A DNA stretch of 64,000 bases. Origin: Caballeronia sp. BR00000012568055 (GTDB taxonomy: Bacteria; Pseudomonadota; Gammaproteobacteria; Burkholderiales; Burkholderiaceae). Of the stretch, positions 54,673 to 63,165 are shown piece by piece. Each line of letters begins with the position of its first letter. The first letter of the stretch is position 1. Location of the stretch: NCBI RefSeq assembly GCF_029439455.1, contig NZ_JAQFVG010000314.1, positions 1 through 64,000 of the forward strand. The letters run 5' to 3'. A model generated the notes under the pieces. It worked only from the letters and a program-made list of their open reading frames with translations, ran no database searches and had not been told where the DNA came from. A program made the translations under genes and the position numbers.

Positions 54673-54805
54673 AGTAGCGTTCCATGGTCGCGTGAATGCC
54701 GCCGTACTCGGTCGTACGGTCGGTCACAGCGCCAGATACGCAAATGGTGGTCGTTCCTGCAACCAGTACCAGAGCGACCACCGCGATAGCAAAGGTCAGT
54801 TTCAT
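54644..54805 (-). CDS. Small exported protein, 53 residues (hypothetical)
   Basis: The ATG at 54805 opens a 53-codon frame with a convincing signal-peptide-like start, MKLTFAIAVVALVLVAGTTT, followed by a polar tail ending 'ATMERYFNPNLKICR' with two cysteines overall. It overlaps the 3' end of hslR tail to tail. No strong Shine-Dalgarno is seen (GGGGGTGCC precedes the ATG). No homologue is recognised. The hydrophobic pattern is the main support. The rest of the 422 bases up to grpE (54806-55227) holds no other gene I can support. Confidence 0.45.
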   Translation of the reverse strand: MKLTFAIAVVALVLVAGTTTICVSGAVTDRTTEYGGIHATMERYFNPNLKICR

Positions 54806-55078
54806 GGCACCCCCGGAAACGGGTAAATCCGCATGATTGCGGATCAGGAAACGGGCAAAGGCTCAGCGGTTGAAAAGCATTCGTAGGCTTAGGGTTAACC
54901 TGCGCCTTCGACGCTTAATTCGAAGTGTAGGCGAGGGTATCGATTCCCTCAATCTGAATTTGCGCAGTGCGGCGAAATGCGCGTTACTGATTGTTTCTGT
55001 TGGTTTTTCGCCGCAGAAGTGTCACTTAAGCGCAAAAGACGGCGCAGAGATTTCGTCGTAAAAATTGCCTGTCGAAGT

Positions 55079-55106
55079 CTTGAAATCGCGCGCCGCCGCC
55101 CCAATT
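55079..55106 (+). promoter_or_regulatory. Predicted sigma-32 promoter of grpE
   Basis: CTTGAAA (55079-55085) and CCCAATT (55100-55106) with a 14-base spacer match the heat-shock sigma factor consensus (CTTGAAA-N11-16-CCCATNT) at nearly every position, 122 bases before grpE. Confidence 0.8.
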
Positions 55107-55227
55107 TCCGCCGCTAGTGCGAAAAAGCGCAGAGACAGGTCTCAGCCGCTGCCACAATCCACACCGGTCCGCGAAGATGCAACACGCTTCGCATCCGATT
55201 CATTCACCGCAACAGATATTCAGCGAC

Positions 55228-55833
55228 ATGGAAAACACGCAAGAGAATCCAGCGAGCCAGAACCCGACGCCCGCCGACGAAACCGCGCGCCAGGCCGCCG
55301 ACCCGACTCAGGCAAACGCGCAGGCCAACGCTCAAGGCGCGCCCGCCGACGGCGCCGTGCCGCCGCAAGCCGATCCGAACGAAGCCGAAGCTCAGCTTGC
55401 CGAAGCGCAACTGAAAATCGCCGCGCTTCAGGAGGAGTTCCTGCGCGCCAAGGCGGAAACCGAAAACGTGCGCCGACGCGGTCAGGAAGACGTGCAGAAG
55501 GCGCATAAATTCGCCATCGAAAATTTCGCGGAGAACCTGCTGCCGGTGCTCGACAGCCTGGAAGCGGCGCTGGCCGACCAGTCGAGCGATGTGGCCAAGG
55601 TGCGCGAAGGCGTCGAACTGACCTTGAAGCAACTGACCGGCGCGCTGGAAAAGGGCCGCGTCGTCGCGCTCAATCCGGTCGGCGAGAAATTCGACCCGCA
55701 TCGCCATCAGGCAATTTCGATGGTGCCCGCCGAGCAGGACGCCAACACCGTCGTCACCGTGCTGCAAAAGGGCTACGTGATCGCGGATCGCGTGTTGCGT
55801 CCGGCGCTGGTCACCGTCGCTGCACCCAAGTAA
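55228..55833 (+). CDS. grpE: Nucleotide exchange factor GrpE
   Basis: 201 residues. An acidic/Ala/Gln-rich disordered N-terminus (about 1-60) is followed by a long coiled coil ('[37 protein letters not shown]') and the four-helix/beta-wing C-terminal domain with '[17 protein letters not shown]' and '[17 protein letters not shown]'. It releases ADP from DnaK. The ATG at 55228 is preferred; the frame is open upstream to 55117, but those residues are not GrpE-like and lie after the sigma-32 promoter. Confidence 0.95.
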   Translation: MENTQENPASQNPTPADETARQAADPTQANAQANAQGAPADGAVPPQADPNEAEAQLAEAQLKIAALQEEFLRAKAETENVRRRGQEDVQKAHKFAIENFAENLLPVLDSLEAALADQSSDVAKVREGVELTLKQLTGALEKGRVVALNPVGEKFDPHRHQAISMVPAEQDANTVVTVLQKGYVIADRVLRPALVTVAAPK

Positions 55834-55929
55834 GACGCGAATGCCGGCGTCGCGCCGCTTTTGATGGCGGCGGGCGGGAAAATCGCTGTCGCGGAACAAA
55901 AAAGTTATAGACCGCATCGCTTTCAGGGT

Positions 55930-55957
55930 CTTGAAATCGAATTTGGCGGGCTTATCT
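55930..55957 (+). promoter_or_regulatory. Predicted sigma-32 promoter of dnaK
   Basis: CTTGAAA (55930-55936) and CTTATCT (55951-55957) with a 14-base spacer, 119 bases before dnaK. The -10 part matches less well than in the grpE promoter, but the -35 is perfect and the spacing identical. Confidence 0.7.
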
Positions 55958-56076
55958 TGCGTACAGGTATGAATTTTGGGCGTTCGGCCCGGTAATCGGC
56001 GACTCAGAAGAGCGCGGGGTGAGCAAAATCACCCGCCGCAACGCCACTGCGATCAAAGTTAGGAGAGGGATAAAAA

Positions 56077-58032
56077 ATGGGCAAAATCATCGGTATCGAC
56101 CTCGGCACCACGAACTCGTGCGTGGCGCTGATGGAAGGTAATTCGGTCAAGGTTATCGAAAACTCGGAAGGTGCACGCACCACGCCGTCGATCATCGCTT
56201 ATATGGACGACAACGAAATTCTCGTTGGCGCGCCGGCCAAGCGTCAGTCGGTCACGAATCCGCGCAACACGCTGTACGCAGTCAAGCGCCTGATCGGCCG
56301 CCGCTTCGAAGAAAAGGAAGTGCAGAAGGACATCAACCTGATGCCCTACAAGATCGTCAAGCACGACAACGGCGATGCATGGGTCGAAGCGCATGGCAAG
56401 AACCTCGCGCCGTCGCAAGTGTCGGCCGAAGTGCTGCGCAAGATGAAGAAGACCGCTGAAGACTATCTCGGCGAGCCGGTGACGGAAGCGGTCATTACGG
56501 TTCCCGCGTACTTCAACGACAGCCAGCGTCAGGCAACCAAGGACGCAGGCCGTATCGCCGGTCTGGAAGTCAAGCGCATCATCAACGAACCGACGGCAGC
56601 GGCACTGGCTTTCGGTCTGGACAAGGCTGAAAAGGGCGACCGCAAGATCGCCGTGTTCGACCTCGGCGGCGGCACGTTCGATATCTCGATCATCGAAATC
56701 GCGGATGTGGACGGCGAAATGCAGTTCGAAGTGCTCTCGACCAACGGCGATACATTCCTCGGCGGTGAAGACTTCGACCAGCGCATCATCGATTACATCA
56801 TCGGTGAGTTCAAGAAAGAGCAGGGCGTCGATCTGTCGAAGGACGTGCTCGCGCTGCAACGCCTGAAGGAAGCCGCCGAAAAGGCCAAGATCGAACTGTC
56901 ATCGACGGCTCAGACCGACATCAACCTGCCGTACATCACGGCGGACGCGACCGGTCCGAAGCACTTGAACCTCAAGTTCACGCGCGCCAAGCTGGAAGCG
57001 CTGGTCGAGGAACTGATCGAGCGCACCATCGAGCCGTGCCGTATCGCGATCAAGGACGCAGGCGTGAAGGTCGGCGAAATCGACGACGTGATTCTCGTCG
57101 GCGGTATGACGCGTATGCCGAAGGTGCAGGAGAAGGTGAAGGAATTCTTCGGCAAGGACCCGCGCCGTGACGTGAACCCGGACGAAGCCGTGGCGGTTGG
57201 CGCTGCGATTCAAGGTCAGGTTCTGTCGGGCGACCGCAAGGACGTGCTGCTGCTCGACGTGACGCCTCTGTCGCTCGGCATCGAAACGCTCGGCGGCGTC
57301 ATGACCAAGATGATCAACAAGAACACGACCATCCCGACGAAGCACGCGCAAGTGTATTCGACGGCGGACGACAACCAGGGCGCCGTGACCATCAAGGTGT
57401 TCCAGGGCGAGCGTGAAATGGCCGCAGGCAACAAGCTGCTCGGCGAATTCAACCTCGAAGGTATTCCGCCGGCGCCGCGTGGCACGCCGCAGATCGAAGT
57501 GACTTTCGACATCGACGCGAACGGCATCTTGCACGTCGGCGCGAAGGACAAGGCGACCGGCAAGGAAAACAAGATCACCATCAAGGCGAACTCGGGTCTG
57601 ACGGACGCGGAAATCGACAAGATGGTGAAGGACGCCGAAGCGAACGCGGAAGAAGATCACAAGCTGCGTGAACTGGCCGATGCGCGTAACCAGGGCGATG
57701 CTTTGGTCCACAGCACGAAGAAGGCCGTCGCCGAGTACGGCGACAAGGTTGACGCGGCGGACAAAGAAAAGATCGAAGCGGCGCTGAAGGATCTGGAAGA
57801 CGCGCTGAAGGACAACGCATCGGACAAGGCTACGCTGGACGCCAAGGTCGAAGCGCTGGCGCAGGCATCGCAGAAGCTCGGTGAGAAGATGTACGCCGAC
57901 ATGCAGGCACAGCAAGGCGCGGCGAACGCGGCGGCCGGTGCGGCGGGCGCGGGTGCATCGGCGGAAGCGGGCGCGAGCCAGCAGCACGACGATGTCGTCG
58001 ATGCCGACTTCAAGGAAGTGAAGAAGGACTAA
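56077..58032 (+). CDS. dnaK: Hsp70 chaperone DnaK
   Basis: 651 residues. ATPase domain signatures are [29 protein letters not shown] and [12 protein letters not shown]. The substrate-binding domain starts after '[19 protein letters not shown]'. The helical lid ends in an Ala/Gly-rich tail and a final acidic [11 protein letters not shown], the co-chaperone-binding end. The AGGAG ribosome site is good. It sits between grpE and dnaJ, its partners. The long open frames antisense to it are codon shadows. Confidence 0.98.
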   Translation: MGKIIGIDLGTTNSCVALMEGNSVKVIENSEGARTTPSIIAYMDDNEILVGAPAKRQSVTNPRNTLYAVKRLIGRRFEEKEVQKDINLMPYKIVKHDNGDAWVEAHGKNLAPSQVSAEVLRKMKKTAEDYLGEPVTEAVITVPAYFNDSQRQATKDAGRIAGLEVKRIINEPTAAALAFGLDKAEKGDRKIAVFDLGGGTFDISIIEIADVDGEMQFEVLSTNGDTFLGGEDFDQRIIDYIIGEFKKEQGVDLSKDVLALQRLKEAAEKAKIELSSTAQTDINLPYITADATGPKHLNLKFTRAKLEALVEELIERTIEPCRIAIKDAGVKVGEIDDVILVGGMTRMPKVQEKVKEFFGKDPRRDVNPDEAVAVGAAIQGQVLSGDRKDVLLLDVTPLSLGIETLGGVMTKMINKNTTIPTKHAQVYSTADDNQGAVTIKVFQGEREMAAGNKLLGEFNLEGIPPAPRGTPQIEVTFDIDANGILHVGAKDKATGKENKITIKANSGLTDAEIDKMVKDAEANAEEDHKLRELADARNQGDALVHSTKKAVAEYGDKVDAADKEKIEAALKDLEDALKDNASDKATLDAKVEALAQASQKLGEKMYADMQAQQGAANAAAGAAGAGASAEAGASQQHDDVVDADFKEVKKD

Positions 58033-58041
58033 GCCGTTGAG

Positions 58042-58073
58042 GGCGCGTGATTGGAAACGGTCACGCGCCTTTT
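58042..58073 (+). terminator. Terminator/attenuator hairpin between dnaK and dnaJ
   Basis: GGCGCGTGA (58042-58050) pairs with TCACGCGCC (58061-58069), followed by TTTT, 9 bases after the dnaK stop. It may reduce dnaJ expression relative to dnaK. The remaining ~170 bases to dnaJ hold no recognised gene. Confidence 0.7.
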
Positions 58074-58245
58074 CGGTGTTATCACCGGGACGCGTGTGCG
58101 TCTGACGTGGAGCGCGCCTGGCGAGCCTTTTTGGCTCTCCGGGCACGTTGTTTTTTAGAGGCGTACCGCTCTGGAAGAACAAAGCGGGCGTCAGAGGTAA
58201 CTGACAGGAACCGTCGCGGGTCAAGCGCGGCGGCATCGAACCGAC

Positions 58246-59391
58246 ATGGCGAAACGGGACTACTACGACGTTTTGGGCGTCGCAAAAAACGCGAGCGACG
58301 ACGAGATCAAGAAGGCGTATCGCAAGCTCGCGATGAAGTATCACCCTGACCGCAATCCGGACAACAAGAAGGCGGAAGACAATTTCAAAGAGGCGAAAGA
58401 AGCCTACGAAATGCTCTCCGACCAGCAAAAGCGCGCCGCTTACGATCAGTACGGCCATGCGGGCGTAGACCCGAACATGGCGGGCGCAGGTGCGCAAGGC
58501 TTCGGCGGCGGTTTTGCCGATGCGTTCGGCGATATTTTCGGCGACATCTTCGGTCAGGCGGCAGGTGGCGGCGCGGGTGCGCGCGGCGGTCGCGGCGGCC
58601 CGCAGGTGTATCGCGGCGCGGACTTGCGCTACAGCATGGAAATCACGCTGGAGCAGGCCGCGCACGGCTACGACACGCAGATTCGCGTGCCGAGCTGGGT
58701 CAATTGCAACATCTGCCACGGCTCGGGCGCGAAGCCCGGCACCAAGCCGGAAACCTGCCCGACGTGTCATGGTCAGGGCCAGGTGCGCATGTCGCAGGGC
58801 TTTTTCAGCATCCAGCAGACGTGCCCGAAGTGCCACGGCACCGGCACCTACGTTCCCGATCCGTGCACGAACTGCCACGGTCAGGGCAAGGTGAAGGAAA
58901 CCAAGACGCTGGAAGTGAAGATTCCGGCCGGTATCGACGACGGCATGCGGATTCGTTCGGCGGGCAATGGCGAGCCGGGCATCAACGGCGGGCCGAGCGG
59001 TGACTTGTACGTGGAAATCCACATCAAGCAGCATTCGGTGTTCGAGCGTGACGGCGACGACCTGCATTGCCAGATGCCGATTCCGTTCACCACGGCAGCG
59101 CTGGGCGGCGAAATCGAAGTGCCGACGCTCGCGGGCCGTGCGAGCTTCACGGTGCCGGAAGGCACGCAGTCGGGCAAGACGTTCCGGTTGCGCGGCAAGG
59201 GTATCAAGGGTTTGCGCTCCAGCATCGCGGGCGATTTGTACGTGCACGTTCAGGTGGAAACGCCGGTCAAGCTCACCGACCAACAGCGCGATCTGCTTAA
59301 GCAGTTCGAGAAGTCGCTGTCGGAAGGCGGCGCGCGGCATAGTCCGCAAAGCAAGAGCTGGTTCGATCGCGTAAAGAGCTTCTTCGATTGA
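58246..59391 (+). CDS. dnaJ: Co-chaperone DnaJ (Hsp40)
   Basis: 381 residues. The J domain has HPD at 33-35 ([10 protein letters not shown]), then a Gly/Phe-rich linker (about 80-125, '[19 protein letters not shown]'), four zinc-finger repeats [24 protein letters not shown] and CTNCHGQG, and the C-terminal substrate domain. It stimulates DnaK ATP hydrolysis and delivers substrates. Confidence 0.97.
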   Translation: MAKRDYYDVLGVAKNASDDEIKKAYRKLAMKYHPDRNPDNKKAEDNFKEAKEAYEMLSDQQKRAAYDQYGHAGVDPNMAGAGAQGFGGGFADAFGDIFGDIFGQAAGGGAGARGGRGGPQVYRGADLRYSMEITLEQAAHGYDTQIRVPSWVNCNICHGSGAKPGTKPETCPTCHGQGQVRMSQGFFSIQQTCPKCHGTGTYVPDPCTNCHGQGKVKETKTLEVKIPAGIDDGMRIRSAGNGEPGINGGPSGDLYVEIHIKQHSVFERDGDDLHCQMPIPFTTAALGGEIEVPTLAGRASFTVPEGTQSGKTFRLRGKGIKGLRSSIAGDLYVHVQVETPVKLTDQQRDLLKQFEKSLSEGGARHSPQSKSWFDRVKSFFD

Positions 59392-59410
59392 TGCGGTCTC
59401 AGTTGTCGGC

Positions 59411-61195
59411 ATGACGATGAAAACCGAAGAGCGCGGCGCGATTTTCGCGCTGCTCGACGATTGCGACTCGACCGCCGAAAGGCGGTCGAGTCGTTTGTAC
59501 ACGGACTTCGCGCACGAGCGCGTGTGCGTGGATGGGCGTGCGCTCGAATCCGTGTGCGCGGAAGTTGAACGTGATGTGCAGCGTGGACTGCATGCGGTCG
59601 TGGTCGCGGACTACGAGTTCGGGCGCGATCTTCAGTTCGGCGTTGCGGCGCGCAGCGATAAGCACGCATTGCGCGTGCTGTTGTTTCGCTCTTGCGCGTT
59701 GATGTCGTGCGATGAGGTGAGCGCGTGGCTGACCAACGACGAAGCCACCGGTATTGGCGGCATCGAGCCGAGCGTCACGCGTGATGAATTCGATGCCGCC
59801 ATCGCCTCGATCAAACAAGCGCTGACCGAAGGCGAGTCGTATCAGGTCAACTACACGTTTCGGCTGAAGTTCGATGTGTTCGGCGCGCCGGTCGCGCTGT
59901 ATCGGCGATTGCGGGAAAGGCAGGCGGTGCGCTACGGCGCGCTGATCGCCTTGCCGGATGGGCGCAGCGTGGTGTCGTGCTCGCCGGAGTTGTTCATCGA
60001 AAAGCACGGGGACGTGCTGCGCGCGCGGCCGATGAAAGGCACCGCGCCGCGTGAATCCGATCCACAAGCGCTGCGTCACGATCCGAAAAATCGCGCCGAG
60101 AACGTGATGATCGTCGATCTGTTGCGCAACGATATGTCGCGCGTGGCGGTGACGGGTTCGGTGAATGTGCCGGCGCTGTTTTCGGTCGAGCCGTATGCGT
60201 CGGTGTGGCAGATGACCTCGACGATCGAGGCGCGCGTGATTCCCGGCACGGACTTCGCGGCGATCGTGCGGGCGCTGTTTCCGTGCGGATCCATTACCGG
60301 TGCGCCGAAGTATCGGACCATGCAGTTGATCGATGAAATCGAAAGCACGCCGCGCGGGCTTTATACCGGCGCGATCGGCTGGCTGGATGCGAGCGGCGAC
60401 TTCTGCATGTCGGTGGCGATTCGGACCTTGGTGATCGATGCCGATGGCACGCGCGGCGAGTTGGGTATCGGCGCGGGCATCGTGTTGGATAGCGTCGCGG
60501 CGGATGAGTACGACGAGTGTTTGCTGAAGGCGCGGTTTCTGACGGGCATGGACCCGGGCGTCGAGCTTTTCGAAACGTGCTATGCCACGCTCGAGAATGG
60601 TGTGCGCCATGTCGCGCGCCACGTCTCGCGGCTGAAGAACAGCGCGTCGTATCTTGGATTCGCGTTCGATGAAGCGAAGCTTCGCGCGCAACTTGACGAA
60701 CACATCGCGGGATTCGATTCGGATCAGCCGTATCGATTGAGAATCGCGCTGAACAAGAGCGGGCGGACCGCGATTACGAGCGCGGTGCTTGCCGCGTTGC
60801 CTTCAGATACGGTCGATGTTTTTCTCGCATCCGATCACGGATTCCCGCCGCAATCATCGCGCGATCCATTGCTGAAGCATAAAACCACGCGCCGCACGGA
60901 CTACGACCGCGCGTGGAAAGCCGCTGAAACACAAGGCGCGTTCGACATGCTGTTCACCAACGAGCGCGGCGAAATCACCGAAGGCGGACGGTCGAGCGTG
61001 TTCGCTCAACTAAATGGTCAGTGGTTCACGCCGCCAATCGACGCCGGCGTTTTGCCCGGTGTGATGCGCGCGGTGTTGATCGAAGAACTGAAAGCCGTCG
61101 AGCGCACGCTGACGCCCGACGATCTTCAAAACGCGCAAGACGTGCTAATCAGCAACGCCTTACGCGGCGCGGTGAAAGCGCGGCTAAAACGCTAA
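59411..61195 (+). CDS. pabB: Bifunctional aminodeoxychorismate synthase component I / 4-amino-4-deoxychorismate lyase (PabB-PabC fusion)
   Basis: 594 residues. The N-terminal part (to about 390) is chorismate-binding: SPELFIEKHGD (191-201), the ADC-synthase Lys in ARPMKGTAPRE (Lys209), 'NVMIVDLLRNDMSRV' and 'GSITGAPKYRTMQLIDEIE'. The C-terminal part (about 395-594) is a class IV aminotransferase-fold PabC domain with 'HKTTRRTDYDRAWKAAE' and 'FTNERGEITEGGRSSVF'. Together they make p-aminobenzoate for folate, with a separate PabA glutaminase. The hairpin at 59464-59493 lies inside codons 18-28. Confidence 0.92.
   Translation: MTMKTEERGAIFALLDDCDSTAERRSSRLYTDFAHERVCVDGRALESVCAEVERDVQRGLHAVVVADYEFGRDLQFGVAARSDKHALRVLLFRSCALMSCDEVSAWLTNDEATGIGGIEPSVTRDEFDAAIASIKQALTEGESYQVNYTFRLKFDVFGAPVALYRRLRERQAVRYGALIALPDGRSVVSCSPELFIEKHGDVLRARPMKGTAPRESDPQALRHDPKNRAENVMIVDLLRNDMSRVAVTGSVNVPALFSVEPYASVWQMTSTIEARVIPGTDFAAIVRALFPCGSITGAPKYRTMQLIDEIESTPRGLYTGAIGWLDASGDFCMSVAIRTLVIDADGTRGELGIGAGIVLDSVAADEYDECLLKARFLTGMDPGVELFETCYATLENGVRHVARHVSRLKNSASYLGFAFDEAKLRAQLDEHIAGFDSDQPYRLRIALNKSGRTAITSAVLAALPSDTVDVFLASDHGFPPQSSRDPLLKHKTTRRTDYDRAWKAAETQGAFDMLFTNERGEITEGGRSSVFAQLNGQWFTPPIDAGVLPGVMRAVLIEELKAVERTLTPDDLQNAQDVLISNALRGAVKARLKR
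59464..59493 (+). terminator. 13-bp perfect hairpin with GAAA loop inside the start of pabB
   Basis: CGACTCGACCGCC (59464-59476), GAAA (59477-59480) and GGCGGTCGAGTCG (59481-59493), then TTTG. It lies 73 bases after the dnaJ stop and 53 bases into pabB. It is shaped like a terminator with a GNRA tetraloop, so it could end dnaKJ transcripts or limit read-through into pabB. Confidence 0.55.
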
Positions 61196-61198
61196 GCA

Positions 61199-62347
61199 TC
61201 ACCACTCGGCGACAGAACCATCCGCATGCCGCCAAACCGGGTTCCGCCAACGATGCCCGACCTTCGCCATCTCGCGCACCTTCTCCTCATTCACTTCGAT
61301 CCCCAGACCCGGCCCTGACGGAATCGTCACCATGCCGTCGTCGTACTTGAAGACTTCAGGATTCTTGATGTAATCGAGCAGGTCATTGCCCTTGTTGTAG
61401 TGAATGCCAAGGCTCTGCTCCTGGATAAACGCGTTGTAACTGACCGCATCGATTTGCAAGCAGGTGGCCAACGCAATCGGACCGAGCGGACAATGCAGCG
61501 CCAGCGCCACGTCATACGCTTCCGCCATCGACGCAATTTTGCGGCACTCCGTCAGCCCGCCCGCGTGCGACGCGTCCGGCTGAATGATATCGACGTAACC
61601 GCCTGCCAGAATGTGCTTGAAATCCCAGCGCGAATACAGCCGCTCGCCGAGCGCAATCGGCGTGCTGGTCTGATTGACGATATCGCGCAAGGCCTCGACG
61701 TTCTCCGACAACACCGGCTCTTCGATAAACATCAGCTTGTACGGATCGAGCTCCTTGGCGAGCACTTTCGCCATCGGCTTGTGCACGCGCCCGTGAAAAT
61801 CCACGCCGATACCCACGTTCGGCCCGACCGCCTCGCGCACGGCCTGCACGTTGTCGATCACGCCTTGCACCTTGTCGAAGGTATCGATGATCTGAAGCTC
61901 TTCCGAGCCGTTCATCTTCACGGCCTTGAAGCCGCGTTCGACCACCGCGCGCGCATTGTTCGCGACATCGCTCGGACGGTCGCCGCCGATCCACGAATAC
62001 ACCTTGATCTTGTCGCGCACCTTGCCGCCAAGCAGCGCGTGCACCGGCACGCCGTGATGCTTGCCGAGAATGTCCCACAGCGCCTGATCGACGCCTGCGA
62101 TCGCGCTCATGCCGATGGGCCCGCCGCGATAAAAGCCCGAGCGATACATTACCTGCCACAAGTCTTCGATATTGCGCGGGTCCTTGCCAACCAGATAATC
62201 CGCGAGTTCATCGACGGCGGCAGCGACGGTATGCGCGCGCCCTTCGACGACCGGCTCGCCCCAGCCGGTGATGCCCTCGTCGGTTTCGATCTTGAGGAAA
62301 CACCAGCGCGGCGGAACGATAAAGGTTTCGAGCTTCGTGATTTTCAT
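61199..62347 (-). CDS. dgoD: D-galactonate dehydratase
   Basis: 382 residues, same length as E. coli DgoD and highly similar along its whole length. Enolase-superfamily barrel: '[27 protein letters not shown]' at the start; metal ligands in GVDFHGRV and FIEEPVL and near '[13 protein letters not shown]'; the catalytic His region '[35 protein letters not shown]'. It dehydrates D-galactonate to 2-keto-3-deoxygalactonate. It converges on pabB with a 3-base gap and is divergent from its likely regulator. The other dgo genes (kinase, aldolase, transporter) are not in the window. Confidence 0.95.
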   Translation of the reverse strand: MKITKLETFIVPPRWCFLKIETDEGITGWGEPVVEGRAHTVAAAVDELADYLVGKDPRNIEDLWQVMYRSGFYRGGPIGMSAIAGVDQALWDILGKHHGVPVHALLGGKVRDKIKVYSWIGGDRPSDVANNARAVVERGFKAVKMNGSEELQIIDTFDKVQGVIDNVQAVREAVGPNVGIGVDFHGRVHKPMAKVLAKELDPYKLMFIEEPVLSENVEALRDIVNQTSTPIALGERLYSRWDFKHILAGGYVDIIQPDASHAGGLTECRKIASMAEAYDVALALHCPLGPIALATCLQIDAVSYNAFIQEQSLGIHYNKGNDLLDYIKNPEVFKYDDGMVTIPSGPGLGIEVNEEKVREMAKVGHRWRNPVWRHADGSVAEW

Positions 62348-62398
62348 GTGCGTCTCCGGATAAGTAGCGTCATAGTAGCAAAATCAGCGCTTGTAGTG

Positions 62399-62408
62399 CT
62401 ATTAATAG
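62399..62408. promoter_or_regulatory. Palindrome in the dgoD-dgoR intergenic region
   Basis: CTATTAATAG (62399-62408) is a perfect 10-base palindrome in an AT-rich patch between the divergent dgoD and GntR genes; TAATAGTATTA overlaps it. GntR/FadR repressors usually bind short palindromes here, so this is the best operator candidate by position. It overlaps the likely promoter region. Confidence 0.4.
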
Positions 62409-62449
62409 TATTATTCGGGTGAAATCCGGCGCTTCGGGCAAGCGGCCAA

Positions 62450-63163
62450 ATGCACGATAATCGTGCAAATTCCAAGGAGACCACCATTCAACGCGATCTG
62501 CACGGGCGTGTCGCCCATGAACTCGGCAGCGCCATTCTGCGAGGCGATTTTCCGCCGCAATCGCCGCTGCCGCGTGAAGCCGAGCTGATGGAACGCTTCG
62601 GCGTCAGTCGCACGGTGTTGCGTGAAGCGTTGCGCACGCTGACATCGAAAGGGCTGATCGAGTCGCGGCCGAAGGTCGGCACGCGCGTGCGTAACAAAGC
62701 AGCCTGGAATCTGCTCGATGGCGACGTGCTCGAATGGTATTCACGCGTCGCCCCGCCGATGCAGTTCGCCATCAAGCTCCAGGAAATGCGCGAGATGATC
62801 GAGCCGTTCGCGGCATCGCTGGCGGCGGACAATCACGAAGCGTTCACCCGAGAACGCCTGACGAAAGCGCACGGCGCGATGGTCGCGGCACAAAACGTCG
62901 ATGAATGGGTGCGCGCCGATCTCGATTTCCACCTTTGCGTGCTCGCCGCATGCAGCAACGAATTGCTGATCCCGCTGGGCACGTTGATCGAACGGACGCT
63001 CGAAGGGCAGTTGCGCTTAAATGCGAAACGCGCCGAGGTCTTCAACGCATCGCTGGCGGAGCATACGGCGGTGTTCGACGCGATCATCGCCCGCAATGCA
63101 AATGCAGCCCGTCGCGCGATGGAGAATCTGCTCGGTGTGACGCGCGGGCGGATCGAAAGCTAG
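62450..63163 (+). CDS. dgoR: GntR/FadR-family regulator, likely DgoR
   Basis: 237 residues. The winged helix-turn-helix spans about residues 18-82 ('RVAHELGSAILRGDFPPQSPLPREAELMERFGVSRTVLREALRTL'), followed by an FCD ligand domain with metal-binding His and Asp residues ('RADLDFHLCVLAACSNELL'). Divergent placement from dgoD and resemblance to E. coli DgoR suggest repression of galactonate catabolism relieved by galactonate; this is inference from context. It converges on the next gene with a 2-base gap. Confidence 0.82.
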   Translation: MHDNRANSKETTIQRDLHGRVAHELGSAILRGDFPPQSPLPREAELMERFGVSRTVLREALRTLTSKGLIESRPKVGTRVRNKAAWNLLDGDVLEWYSRVAPPMQFAIKLQEMREMIEPFAASLAADNHEAFTRERLTKAHGAMVAAQNVDEWVRADLDFHLCVLAACSNELLIPLGTLIERTLEGQLRLNAKRAEVFNASLAEHTAVFDAIIARNANAARRAMENLLGVTRGRIES

Positions 63164-63165
63164 AG

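Noticed and set aside
52020-56076. CIRCE operator for HrcA near hrcA, grpE or dnaK
   Set aside because: No TTAGCACTC-N9-GAGTGCTAA element was found by reading these intergenic regions.
56899-59502. An 867-codon open frame antisense to dnaK and dnaJ
   Set aside because: It is antisense to two certain chaperone genes, has low-complexity composition (Arg, Val, Leu, His), and arises from their GC-rich wobble positions.
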